DNA of 64,000 bases from Sesamum alatum (lineage: Eukaryota; Streptophyta; Magnoliopsida; Lamiales; Pedaliaceae). The notes below the pieces were generated by a model. The model ran no database searches, was not told the origin of the DNA, and was given only the letters and a program-made list of their open reading frames with translations. A program made the position numbers and the translations under genes. Where the stretch lies: positions 11,924,136 to 11,988,135 of the forward strand of contig JACGWO010000013.1 in NCBI GenBank assembly GCA_034509735.1. The letters are read 5' to 3'. Positions 47,761 to 59,189 of this stretch are shown in pieces. Numbering within the stretch: the stretch's first letter is position 1; every line of letters begins with the position of its first letter.

Positions 47761-48350
47761 CCAACATCATTATATCCTACTTGCCGGTGGTCGTCCTTCA
47801 ACTTTTGAACGCCAAGCGTTGCTTTAGTTGTTGACCCCTCCGGCAAGGGCTGAGGAACATCCTCATCCGGTATGTGAGTTAAGGTTTTGAAAATCTAAGA
47901 CCATCTTAAAATTTCGCAGTCAATTCGTGTAGTTGGTTCCCTTTTAATAAGCCTCTTAGTGATGTGTTTGGTGGATACTTTAGGCATTCACAAATATATA
48001 TAAAGCAGAAAATGATAAGCAGAATGAAGTAAAATTTTGGTTAAAATCTCGGTCTTTAGTCCTTAACCTCTCCCACTATTTCTACGAAAACACGACACTC
48101 TCAAAAATGTTGTTTTCGGGAAATCCCTTTCCTAGTGGGCTTGGGATCCACAGGGATATTCCCCATACCCCGCTTTTACGATTCGCATGGGAAATAACCC
48201 ATGGGAGGTATTCCATACCATTCTCGTTCCACGAGATTCCCAAGATAATTGCCTCACTATTTTACGTGATCCCCGAGGACTCAAAGCGAATCATGTTATT
48301 CGGGCGTTAGACTCGACCTATCAATCGATTCATAGACTCACTGCTACCTC

Positions 48351-48441
48351 CACGACTCGTGAGACAGGTAACAACAGTATACTCCTCGTTCATGACAAAT
48401 TGTAGCTTCTTTTAAGCACGATAGTCGTGCCACGACTCGTG
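48351..48441 (-). promoter_or_regulatory. Paired palindromic motif in leader
   Basis: CACGACTCGTG occurs at 48351-48361 and 48431-48441, 80 bp apart. Equivalent pairs are at 4524/4604 and 57716/57798 in related elements. Conservation in copies whose coding regions have decayed suggests an ancestral cis-acting element of the RNA leader; function unknown. Confidence 0.5.
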
Positions 48442-49108
48442 AGACCACGCTATCGACTCAAAAGATCTTCCTCACTTTGCCATGGATGGAAGGCTTGGAC
48501 AGACTCCCAGAGTCCTAGTCCATTTATTAAGGGTCTATATTTAACTTGGTTTTAACCAAGTGAGAGTTTTGATAGAACGAGACCTCATCACATATTAAGT
48601 GTTTTGCATGCGTTATAGCATAAATATTCTAAGTATAAATGTAAACATACATAAAGCATATAGAATAATCATAAGCATATAAAATGCATCTCATGCAAAA
48701 TAAAACCTAGCACGCCCCTGTAGGATGATCACAAGCCCAAACCTATGCGACCAACTGAGCCCTCAGTGGATCTATGGTCAATCTAAGGGTAGGCCCTATG
48801 CTATTACAAGATTTTAATAACCTATTACATGCAATGGGCCTTGTAAGTCCTCTTCATCTTCTTGGGCTCTCCATCGTGGGCCTACACCGGGCTTCTTCTC
48901 CATGGATCCTCCGTGGGCCACCTGATGGCTTCCTCCATGGGCCTCCAACACCCTTGGGCTTGTCTTCTCTTGCAGCTTTTATTTAAAAAAATTAAAACCT
49001 CACCACTAATTTTACTCTCATTACATCATAAAATAAGAAACCCCAAATAAACATTTGGGGGGAGTACATTAGGAGGGAGAGAGAAAGCCTTATTATTCCA
49101 AGGCAACT

Positions 49109-49111
<3 letters not shown>

Positions 49112-49148
<37 letters not shown>
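49112..49148 (+). repeat. GA dinucleotide microsatellite
   Basis: About 18 uninterrupted GA units in the leader of the minus-strand element; antisense frames here are only Ser-Leu repeats. Confidence 0.95.
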
Positions 49149-49151
<3 letters not shown>

Positions 49152-49379
49152 AAATAAAGAGGCACACAGGCCACAACCCAACAAATAAACATAAATAAAC
49201 CATACATGCGGTCTAGGGGCTTTGTGATCATCCTTCGTCAATCCAATTAACACAACTAGCACAAATACATATATCACGTAAAACATGCTATTCAAGTATC
49301 CATGATATCCCATACCATAAAATAAATTTCTACATGTAAAATATTCACACCCAACATTGGATAATGATGCAACCTATGC

Positions 49380-50600
49380 ATAACGATTTTTGTTGGAAAA
49401 ATCCTTTTCCATAATTAACAAGGCAATATTAATTCTAAGAAATATAAAATCTCAACCAAAATTAAAATGCCCCAAGTTAATTAGTTCGGAAAAAATTAGA
49501 TTTTTTGAAAAACGCACGAAAACAACGAAAAACGATCTAGCAAGGCCGACTGAGACCCGCAGCCTGCAAAAGACGCGCGCTTGCAAGCGCACGGGCCCTA
49601 GCCCGCTCGCGCAGGTGCTGTCCTCCGCACAGCTGCTGCGCAGCAGCACGCGTGCCTGTGCGCACGGGCCCTCGCCCACGTGCGTGCAGGCGCGCGCCTG
49701 CTGCCTGTTGTGCGGCCTCCCTGCCAACCGCCACCGTTTTTTCATGTTTGAAATATTTTTCTTGCAATTAATTTTCTAAAAACAAAAACCCAACAACTCA
49801 AGAATATGCCCGTATATTCAAGAATCCCAAAATCCAACATTTGTGCAATATTAATATATGTCAAGATCTACTCAATATCAAGCCATAAAATAACCATGAT
49901 GTCCAACATCATAAAAACGCAAAAAATTATTGTGAAATTTTACATTTAAATCTTGATCATTGGAGGCAACAATTGCAAGAATTAAATCTTGTTAGGAAAC
50001 CCTTTCCTCATCAACCAAGCAATATTTATTTTAGGAATTCAAAATCTCAAAAATAAATATTCCAAGTCAGGGTTCAGAATAATGCAGAAAATATCATAAA
50101 AAATAATTCAGTAAAACAATTTTGAAAAACGAGCCAAAAATAGGAGAGAAAATAGAAAACGGCACAGCCGGCCGGCCGTGCACGCGCGCGTGCGCGCAGG
50201 CTCCTCTGCCTGCGTGCACAGCGCGCGCGTCCAGCGCAGACGGTCACGCATGCCGTGCGCGGGCCTGCGCCTAGCATTTGCGCGCGCGCGCGCGCTGTCC
50301 ACGCACACTGGGCACGCTGGCCGGGCGCGCGCAGGCCCCTGCCTGCACGCGCGCCCGGCCAACGTCCCTGTGTGCGCGGCCAGCGTGCTGCTGCTGCCGG
50401 TTCGCCGTTTTTCACTCTTTTTCAACTTTTCATGCTATTTTCTGAACCAGAAGATAAATTCAACCCAAGAACGTGTACAATACATATCCCATGCAAAATT
50501 AAACGCCAATAAAGATCTACGCTAAACATGCTTCAAACGTAAATTATAACACGTTGATCATGCTTAAACGCACATTGCACATAGAATTCTTGGCCTATAC
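49380..50600 (-). repeat. Duplicated leader segment with two GC-rich blocks
   Basis: Two diverged ~600-bp units (about 49385-49985 and 49988-50600) share their flanking AT-rich phrases (AATATTxATTxTAxGAAxT and AAATCTCAA). Each has a core very rich in GCGC, TGCGCG and GCAGC words: 49548-49740 and 50161-50405. Frames through these cores are Arg/Ala-rich on both strands, which reflects composition and not a protein. The PBS lies just to the right. Confidence 0.8.
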
Positions 50601-50606
50601 ATCGAA

Positions 50607-50622
50607 CCGGGCTCTGTTACCA
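50607..50622 (-). other. Primer binding site (initiator tRNA-Met) of minus-strand element
   Basis: The minus strand reads TGGTAACAGAGCCCGG directly after the 5' LTR end, one mismatch from the usual TGGTATCAGAGCC. Confidence 0.9.
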
Positions 50623-50623
50623 C

Positions 50624-52761
50624 TGAAACGTTATGTGGATCATCCTGGGAGATGAATGCGAATAGCGGAAGCGCGAAACATAGCATAAATAAAAAAATTG
50701 CAAAGCATAATTAAATGAAATTAAATCATGCATAACATACATAAACGGATCAAGGGGTGTGCCCTTGATTCTCCCGGGCGTTCGGTGTATCTCATGTTCA
50801 ATAAAACACAACATGATGGCCATAAAATTAGAACCGAAAAACAGAATTAAAGAACCTACCCGGTTGTAGTTTTGTCTTCGTTCGGCTACATGCATTGTTC
50901 CCCGTTTTGCACCAAGATCTCAAAGAAGAGACCCTCTAAATCATCTCACTCGCTACACCGGAAAGCAAAGATCCCTTGTGCTAGTAAGAAATTATTTGGG
51001 GAGAAGAGACATTGATACACGCTATGAATTAACTCAATCGACGTCTCTTATGTTCTAACTTGAATAAATCAAGAAGAACAAAGTAGAAATCTTGGAGAGT
51101 GTGAGAGAGGGTGGACGAAATTCTTGAGAGAGAATTGAGAGATGAGAGTTGTAGAGATTAGTAGGTGTGTGTGTGTGTGTGTGTGTTTTTGAGTATTTAC
51201 AGAAAATAAAATTTCCTATTCCTACTCAACCTCTTCTAAAGAGACACACTTTGACTAGGATTTTGACCTAGTCAAATCCTAGTCAAACTAGGCTTTGATT
51301 AAGTCAAATTAATCATGGCCCTTCATCTCATCAATCCCTTGATCAAATCTTGTCCGTCCATTTTGATGGGCTTTATGGAATGGGCCTATTTAATTCTAAA
51401 TTAAATAGTCCCATGGACTTTATATTAAATCCTATTTAATATACAAAGCCCATTAATTAATTAATAGAATGGACTTACTTAATTCTAAATCAAATAGTCC
51501 CATAGACTTTATATTAAATCATATTTAATATACCAAGCCATTAATTAATTCACCCTTTTAATCTAATTAAAATGGAAGCTCATGCTTTATAAAATTCATA
51601 AATCTAATTTATGAACTCAAGCCCGATTATTCTAAATAATCCATTGAGGATTTGAATCTCCAAGAAGTATAATTTAATTCCATTAAATTAAACCTCCTTC
51701 CGGAATTAATTCCAAATTAATTCCCTTTCATTTGATGTAGCGGGTGTGACTCTTTAGGTTCACCTTTCAGGTAGACTTGGACCTACTTCTTGTTATTTCA
51801 TAACTAAAATAGTTCGTTACCATGGGTAGTCATCTAGCAACGGTCCATGGCACTAGAGACTAGATGAATATGTGGTGTGAATATTTAGGCTCCGAGTTAC
51901 ATGCAGATAGGGTCCTACTGTCGCCTGTCTCCCGGTCTTTAGTCTAGGGCATGGAATTAGGATGTCGGTTCCCATCCTTGACTTAGGCATCTACGCTTAA
52001 ATGCTTGAGATAGGTTTAACTCGACGTAGGAAATCCTTTTCCACTAGATCAAGTGCTATGGCCATAGACTTTGTGAGTCTAAACCATCTCAAAGTGCATA
52101 GGAGATCTAGCTGTCATATCCTTTGACAGGGGACAGATCCTATCTTGGAATACACCATTCTTACATACTCCGACTGCACTGGACAAGGCTTATGATGACC
52201 ATGTCATATAACGCGGTCAAATCTCACTAGATCCAAGATACAACCTTAGTATGTAAGGGACTGCCGTGATCCTCAAGTCCGAGGACTAATCTCGTACTAT
52301 CGGAACCAGGAATACGAGTCATACCAACTAAGCCCGAGTGGCTTCCATATAACGATTCCCGCGAGTCACCTCAGTCAGCAGCCACCTAGCTGGCTGACCC
52401 ATTAACACTGCATGGACGAGCCTCGTCACCTGTCGATGAAATGCGACTGCAGATGCTTAGTGCAAGTCTCAAATGGATTCTCGATGCCCTGTCTCGAGAT
52501 TCCTTGACTTGGAGTATTTCAGACCGATTCGACGAAACTGATTTCATGAACCTACCTCCAAGCGTAGTTCTAATTTCCCAAAATGTTATTTCAGTCTGTG
52601 GGTGTTTGTTGTGACATCAAAACGATGCAAGCAGTAAGCACAACAAACTTACGCCTATGAATCCTTACTACATTCATTAACATAATATTACTTGTTCAAA
52701 GATTGATGAATCGTTCTCAGAACAGCCAATACCATTGACTTTCTGGTCACCTATTCTAACA
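50624..52761 (-). repeat. 5' LTR of minus-strand type A element
   Basis: 2138 bp, TGTTAGAATAGG...GTTTCA on the minus strand. Similar over its whole length to 42698-44853; differences include small indels around 43550 versus 51480. Confidence 0.93.
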
Positions 52762-52892
52762 AATCAAGGGCACACCCTTCATCTGTTTATGTATGTATGA
52801 TGCATGCTTTGATTTCATTTAATTTATGCTTTGCAATTTTTATTTTGCAATCTATTCACGCTTCTCTCCCCGGCCGATCCGCTCACGTTTCA
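52762..52892 (+). repeat. Type A copia 3' LTR, right piece
   Basis: Continues 42697 after one AATCA is removed: AATCAAGGGCACACCCTTCA... and ends CTCACGTTTCA at 52892. This proves that the minus-strand element landed ~130 bp from the end of this LTR. Confidence 0.9.
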
Positions 52893-53551
52893 GTTTGTTG
52901 GGTTTTCACTGACATTGACGTGGGAATTGAGGACTTCAAAACTTGTATAACATATGTTAGCTGTACACCCTCCTTGTGTTGGGACAACAATTCTCGTGGC
53001 ATAATAAGAGTAGTTAGTCACGCAGCTTGTGGAAGTGGCTTGAAAGGGTTTTGGGCAACGAGGCTTAGTTTGGAACTAGGCCTAATGCGTTCGACATCTG
53101 CAGCACCCCTAGGACATCGTACCACTCCCCTCTTATCCTGATCATGGAGAACGATCAATGTGAGGGTCAAACCATGTTTAAGTTTGACAACTATATAGTG
53201 AAGGCAAGAAGGTAAATGAGATATGGAGGCATGAAAGTTTTGGCACTAGGATGTATGCAGTAACCCAAAACTTGAAACTGTTGAAACCGGTGTTTCGACG
53301 GGAAAGGCAAAGAAGGGGGACCTAGCACTGAATGTTAGGAGGGAAGCTGATTTTCTAGCTGCCATTCAGGAGTTGATGCATCAGTTCCTCAGGATAGATA
53401 TCTTCTTAGAGACAGAGAAGTTATGCAGACTTGTGTATGAGAATGCAGTAATGCAGGACCAAAGAATGTTAAAGCAACAAGCCAAACTACATTGGCTGAA
53501 AGAGGGTGATCAGTGAAGACAATTTTCTTCTAGAAAGTTATTGTTAATAGG
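52893..53551 (+). pseudogene. LINE endonuclease/RT-linker fragment
   Basis: In shifting frames: D-I-D-V-G-I-E-D-F-K-T-C-I, then W-K-W-L-E-R-V-L-G and S-T-P-R-T-S-Y-H-S-P-L-L (about 53030-53135), which matches the end of the LINE endonuclease where S-D-H-x-P is usual. Next come KGDLALNVRREADFLAAIQE-like residues and AKLHWLKEGDQ (about 53300-53515), the linker before RT. It is cut by LTR insertions on both sides. It could belong to the same class of LINE as 7106-8758, but the segments do not overlap. Confidence 0.8.
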
Positions 53552-54402
53552 TGTTAGAATAGGTGACCAGAAAGGCAATTGGATTGACGGTTTTGGGTAC
53601 TATTTATCAATCTTTATTGAAGTAATATTGACTTGATGAAAATAGTAACTATTCATCCTTGGCACTATGTGTTTGTTGTGGTTACTAATCAACAAAAATG
53701 TCCACGACCAATTGGATAACCCATGTAGTTGAGTTGTGCATTGGATGGCAGCTACGAAACCAACTTCTGAGGGTTGGTCTGAAATGTTCCAAGTCGAGGA
53801 CCTCGAGACAGGGCATCGAGGGTCCTATAGAGATTTGCACTAAGGATTGCATTCATTGGATGAGTGTCGTGTTTCATCAGCAATAGACGTTGGTCATCTA
53901 TGCAATATTAATGGGTTAGTTGACAAGCGTGTCAGCTGACTAAACTGACTCACGGGAATCGTCATATGGAAGCCTTGGAGGCTTAGTCGGTATGACTGGA
54001 ATTCCCGGCTCCGACAGTACGAGATTAATCCTCGGACTTAAAGAACATGGCAGTCACATGCATATGATGGTTGTATCAAGGGTCTGGAAAGAGATGTCTG
54101 TATCTGGGATACGTTCAGCATAAGCCTTATCCAGTGCAGTCAGAATATGTATTGAGGACGGTGGATTCCAAGATAGGATCCGTCACCTGTCAGTATATGA
54201 CAGTCGACTCTCCTATGCGCTCTGAGACAGTTTCAGCTCTTTAAGTCTGTGGCCACAGCGATTGGTCAAGTAGGGTATGGTTTCCTATGTCGATCAATAG
54301 AGCAAATGTGTCTCGAGTTATTGAGCATAGTTGTCTAGTCTAAGATGGGAACCGACACCCAAGTCCATGCCTAGACTTAGACCGGGAGACAAATGATGAA
54401 AG
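53552..54402 (+). repeat. Long copia LTR (type B), left piece
   Basis: Begins TGTTAGAATAGGTGACCAGAA and runs to GATGAAAG at 54402, where the next element is inserted. Continues at 62849. It is the intact reference for the LTR at 36153. Confidence 0.88.
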
Positions 54403-55284
54403 TGTTAGAATTGGTGACCGTCAAGCCAATTGTTGGTTGATTGCCTGCCATTCTAAATGATCTTTTTCAATAAAATGTTAATATTAAGAATTGTTCTTTG
54501 GCCCTCTTTATCTTATGCTTAATACAATATTTGTATTCATTTGGTTGAAGCCCTTAGATCATAGTGCTACGGGGTTGGCTCGCGCATATGATGGCGACCA
54601 TGAAACCAACCTCTATGGTTTGATCTAAAATGTTCCAAGTCAATGAATCGGTCAAAACGGGGCATCGACCATGATTCCTTAGAGACTTAAGTGATGCGCT
54701 CATATGATGATTGTTGCGTTTCATAGACAATGACGTATGACGTCTATGCACTTTAGTGGGTGCTTGATAAGGAGTTTTCAAGTTCACTGAACTAGCCCGT
54801 AGGAGATGTCATATGAAAGACTTGCGGGGCATGATTCTCCTTGTGGGGCATGGAGGTTGGTGAGTTCCAAGATAGGACCCATCACTCGTCATGAGATGAT
54901 GAAGAATCTCCTATGTTCTCTACATTGTGTTCTCCAAAATGGCGACCGATTGTAATTCCGGTCCCTAGACTTCGTCGGGAGATTAGCTTGATGGAAGGAC
55001 AGTATTTGCATGGAACTCGTAACTTACAGGTTTACGCAGATTCACCTATTCTCTAGTGCCATGGACTACTGCTAGGTGGCCACCTATGGTAACGGGTACC
55101 CTCCAATTAATGAGTTAATTGAGGGTGATTAATTATGATATGATCTAATTAATCTAATGCAAATAACTTTGCTAATTAAATTGTATATGTGATACAAGCC
55201 CAAGTTTAGCTGAGTAGTGAACCTAAAGGGTCACACAAAAATCCGTGATGGAATTCTTGGAAATAATTAATTAGATTAATTATG

Positions 55285-55835
55285 AAGAAGATGAAGAAGC
55301 AAAGTTCAATTTGTCTTCTTATAAAGAAGCAAAGTTGGACTTGTCTTATTGAAGAAGCAAAGCCCGATTTGTCTTCTTGAAAGACGAAGAAGCAAAGTTA
55401 GATTTGTCTTCTTGAAAAAACGAAGAAGCGAAGTTGGATTTGTCTTCTTGAAAGACGAAGAAGCAAAGTTGGATTTGTCTTCTTGAAAGATGAAGAAGCA
55501 AAGTCGGATTTGTCTTCTTGAAAGAAGAAGAAGCGAACTTGTCTTCATAAGATGAAGAAGCAAAGTCGAACTTCTCTTCTTAATATGACAAAACAAGTTT
55601 GTCATTTTATAAGAAAGAAGAAGCAAAGTTGAACTTCTCTTCCTAATATGACATAACAAGTTTGTCATATTGTAAGAAGAAGAATCAAACTTGTCTTCCT
55701 CTTTGCAAGATGAAGAAGCAAAGTATAACTTCTCTTCTTAAGATGACAAAACAAGTTTGTCATTTTTTAAGAAGAAGAATCAAACTTGTCTTCCTCTTTG
55801 CAAGAAGAAGAAGACAAGTTGAACTTGACTTCTTC
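55285..55835 (+). repeat. Purine-rich minisatellite in LTR
   Basis: About 15 diverged units of ~30-35 bp built on GAAGAAGCAAAGTTGGA and TTTGTCTTCTTGAAAGA. The same array, with slightly different unit number, occupies about 61820-62290 of the 3' LTR, so it was part of the element when it inserted. Confidence 0.88.
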
Positions 55836-55841
55836 AATGGA

Positions 55842-55861
55842 AGGTCTATAAATAGAGACCT
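55842..55861 (+). promoter_or_regulatory. LTR TATA box in inverted repeat
   Basis: GGTCTATAAATAGAGACC: the TATAAATA core is flanked by GGTCT and AGACC, a near-perfect palindrome. The 3' LTR has the identical sequence at about 62310-62327. Likely the LTR core promoter. Confidence 0.7.
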
Positions 55862-56366
55862 TGGTTGCAATTCAAGACAACTCTTTGCTTTCTTATTTCT
55901 TGCTCTCTTGCTCTTGCTCTTGCTCTCGTTCCTTTTACAAAGAGAAACAAGTTCTTTCGTCTTCTCCGCTGATCAATCGTTGATCTACCGTAATCCTCTA
56001 ATGCCTACTAGCATAGGGTTAAAGGAGATTCCGTCATAGGTGGTCTGGACTATCTTTAGAGGGACGACATATGTGTTCCTACCGTGAACAATGAGCAGAA
56101 CGATTTTATCGTACTGAAGGACTAGTAGCCGTTTTCTACCGATTGCTTAGATAGGGATCGATCTTGAGAAAGTTTACGTCATCTACATCAACCGGCGGAC
56201 ACCAAGGTTATTATCCTAAACCATTCAATTGACTCCTTTATGCATGAGATCCGCGTCGTAGTAGCAACGAGGCAGGCGATTTGATCGCTAATTACAGTAT
56301 TGTATTGTAATTTAAAATCTAATTTCTGTTGCGTTTAATGTCTCAAGGTCCATACGAAGCTAACAG

Positions 56367-56380
56367 TGGTATCAGAGCCC
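56367..56380 (+). other. Primer binding site of type D element
   Basis: TGGTATCAGAGCCC one base after the LTR terminus; complementary to the initiator tRNA-Met 3' end. Confidence 0.93.
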
Positions 56381-56529
56381 GGTCATGCAAGCCAATTGAA
56401 ATTTTGGTTTGATGAGATTTAATCGGATTAAATTGCTTAAGTATTTAATTTTATGTGTTAATCTCTTGATGTGTTGAATTTAATTTTTGGGGCATATTTC
56501 AATTGTTGAAATTTGATTCTAAGGTATTT

Positions 56530-56710
56530 CGCCTTCCACCTACATGGTCGGGTTTAATCTTCCGCCTACATGGTTGGTTTACCTTCCGCCTACATGGTCG
56601 GATTTAATCTTTCACCTACATGGTCGGTTTTACCTTCCACCTACATGGTCATATTTAATCTTCCGCCTACATGGTCGGATTTATCTTCCGCCTACATGGT
56701 CGGATTTTAT
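56530..56710 (+). repeat. 24-26 bp minisatellite in leader
   Basis: Seven copies of a CCTACATGGTCGG-based unit; TACATGG occurs at 56541, 56567, 56591, 56617, 56642, 56668 and 56693, so spacing alternates between about 26 and 24-25. Absent from the other copia elements in the window. Confidence 0.93.
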
Positions 56711-57715
56711 GGTGATTATTGTATATTCTCCTATTTTTCTTACCATTCTACATATTTTTTAAATTGTTAAAAGTATTAGTATTCTAATTTATATTTGGAT
56801 ATAAAATTGAGAAAGAAAATTGGTTTTTCACTTTCAATTTGATTAGAAAAATTCAAAATTATCCCTAATATGATTAGGACTATTATTTGGAAAGTCCAAA
56901 TATTTTATTTTGAAAAGAATATCATTTTCCTAATTATATTTTGAATACACAAGTTGAAGGAAGAAGACTTGTTTTTCTCTTCAAAGGCTGAGGAAGAAAA
57001 CTCTGTTTTCTGTTGCAAAATTGGAAGAGGAAAACTTGGTTTTGTCTTCTCAAAAGTTGAGAAAGACAACTTTGTTTTCTTATAAGGTTGAAGAAGAAAA
57101 ATTACTTTTCTCTTGCAACTTGATTAGGAAAAACAAGATATTTTTCCTAATATGATTAGGATTACTTGGAGAGTTCAAGTTAATTTGAAATCTATGAATC
57201 AAGTGCCCATAATTTAAATTTAATTTCAGTCCATGAAAAACGTAATGTGATTTAACATATGAGATTAAATTCTTTTGTTGTACTAGTACACACATATATA
57301 TGATATATATTATTTTGCATGTATAATATCTGATGCATATATATGATGTATTTATATGATAAATCTATGAAAAGATCATGGAGCCTTTAACCATTAATTC
57401 ACCACGGGCTCGGTGATTGGGCTCATGACCATCCAACAGGGACATGCTAGGCTCTGATCCCTTGTATGCCTTGTTTATGTGTCTTTAATTTCTGTATCTA
57501 CACGATATATATGTAAATATATATGATAAACAAGCGACTAAGAATACAATGTTGTAATGAGGTCTTACCTAAACAAATTGTTTGAACCCTCACTTGGAAT
57601 GTCCAAGTTAAAATATTAAGCCCTTGATGGATAAGATCAAATTGGATTTGATAATACAGGCCTTCCATCCATGGTGACGATGTATGAGATGTTATCACCT
57701 TTCACTTTATTGTCT

Positions 57716-57808
57716 CACGAGTCGTGGAATGATTTGAAAGTACTGAAAAGTTGTACTGTCACTGTGAACAAGTAGAGTACCTGCTATTGCCTTGTCTCAC
57801 GAGTCGTA
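57716..57808 (+). promoter_or_regulatory. Paired palindromic motif in leader
   Basis: CACGAGTCGTG at 57716-57726 and CACGAGTCGTA at 57798-57808, 82 bp apart, in the same leader position as the pairs at 48351/48431 (inverted) and 4524/4604. Confidence 0.5.
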
Positions 57809-58534
57809 GGGGGCGATAGTATGGAGGTCCTTTTGGTTGATGGGTTGGGCTTAACATGGAGTAGCATAATTCACTTGGAGTCCTTGGGATTATGTGAAAA
57901 ATGAGGCAAAACATCTTGAGGATCTCATAGGGATGAGAATGGTGAAAATCACCTCCCATAAAATTATTTCTATGTGAATCCTAACAGCTGGGTATGGAGA
58001 TAGTTCTATGGACCTCAAGCCCACTAGGAAAAGGTTTCATGAAAATCCATATGAGGGTTTATGGAATTTTGAAGAAATAGTGGGAGCAATTTATGATTAA
58101 AGACCATATCATAAATTGTAAATTAACATTGATTGAAAGAATGCTTATATTTTTGTTGATGCATAAAACCACTCATAACCATTTTTTTTATGTGACTTGT
58201 TCACTAATTGAGCATCACTACTTTGATTGGTTTGGGAATTTCAAAATTATTTTGGGTTCCAAGAAACCTATATATTTTGGAAAGATTTTCTCTGAGCTGA
58301 CCCATTTGAGGAATTCACCAACAAGAAATGTGAGACATTCAATTGTTGGATAAAATGATAGCTTACAAACTAGATGTTATGGTAACATCACTAAGTAAAG
58401 TATTTACTGCAATAATATGGACACCTCAATTAGAACACGTGTAATCTTCACCCACTCACAAGGAATTATTCTAGGGTGGAAGATAAGCGTATATGATATG
58501 ACACGTGAGAGGAAGTTCTAGTGGTCATACAGAA

Positions 58535-58860
58535 AATGAACCAAAATGATCAAAGTAGTGATAAGTATTTCCACTGCCATGAAACTAGCCATTGAAAGAG
58601 GTATTGCAAGAAGCGTCTTGCTACACCCCATAGTATCTTTAATGTTGAAATTTAACATGGTTGCTAACATTGTTTCTTGGGTATGTGATACCAAGCTTGA
58701 AGCTCATATTAGCAATATGATTGCAAGATATATGGAGCTTATGTTTGCAAAAGTTGCAACACCAAATATGACGCAAATGACTAAGTAAAAACAAGGTGAT
58801 CCTAAGGCTTACGAAGTGGCAAGTTTGTTCATGAAGCCATAGGAACCATTTACTTGGTAG
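58535..58860 (+). pseudogene. Copia Gag zinc knuckle and protease remnant
   Basis: One frame gives YFHCHETSH, then K-R-Y-C-K-K-R-L-A (about 58565-58620), a C-x2-C-type knuckle with its first Cys changed to Phe or His. A second frame gives S-W-V-C-D-T (about 58675-58692) followed by A-H-I-S-N, the degraded protease active site (D-T-G-C-G normally). No intact frame. Confidence 0.8.
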
Positions 58861-59189
58861 TTAGCAAGGATGTTAGTGGATTATAAAAATAAATATTATT
58901 TTGTATCAAGTGAAGATTATCTTACTATTAAAATATTTTCTTTAAAGTTTCACTTGGTGCTTACACAAATGGTTTGTGTATTATCCATATTCATAATTAG
59001 TTTGTATATTAATTATGACCATAATTTGATTATAGATATTTAACATAAATGAAAGTTAGAGGAACCAAGAATATACACAAACATGGCACTCTAGGCTGTC
59101 TCATTTCCAAGGATAAGATGAAGAGATAGATTCACTCCAAAAATCTAGAAATAGATTATTTGGATATTGTTTCACTTATGAATCTTTTC

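Larger units (their letters stand above)
42698..52761 (-). mobile_element. Type A long-LTR copia element, 10.06 kb
   Basis: Two LTRs in the same (minus) orientation: 50624-52761 (5') and 42698-44853 (3'), both from TGTTAGAATAGGTGACCAG to CATAACGTTTCA. The PBS is at 50607-50622, the polypurine tract at 44854-44869, and an exact AATCA duplication flanks the element. The internal region is 5.77 kb, with Gag and integrase remnants only and no usable frame. The leader is large and odd: it holds two GC-rich blocks, a GA microsatellite and a palindromic motif pair. The LTRs differ mostly by transitions (about 9 changes in the terminal 105 bp), so the insertion is not recent. Confidence 0.93.
54403..56365 (+). 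repeat. 5' LTR of type D element
   Basis: 1963 bp, TGTTAGAATTGG to AGCTAACA. Compared with the 3' LTR, a segment of about 200 bp near 54835 is missing. Carries a purine-rich minisatellite and a TATA box at 55844-55861. Confidence 0.93.

Noticed and set aside
49107..49313. Ser-Leu repeat protein on the minus strand
   Set aside because: It is the GA microsatellite (49112-49148) read in frame.
49452..49779. Long overlapping ORFs on both strands in the GC-rich block (Arg/Ala/Cys-rich)
   Set aside because: Open frames on several frames at once are an effect of GC-rich low-complexity DNA in a retrotransposon leader; no start context or family match.
50074..50525. ORFs of 85-115 residues across the second GC-rich block
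   Set aside because: Same composition effect, on both strands, next to the PBS where no protein is expected.
55306..55668. 120-residue repetitive ORF on the minus strand of the type D LTR (and 61836-62135)
   Set aside because: Generated by the purine-rich minisatellite; unit lengths vary so the frame is not conserved.
56544..56770. Repetitive LPPTWSDLIF-type peptide
   Set aside because: Result of the 24-26 bp minisatellite with a unit length that does not preserve frame.
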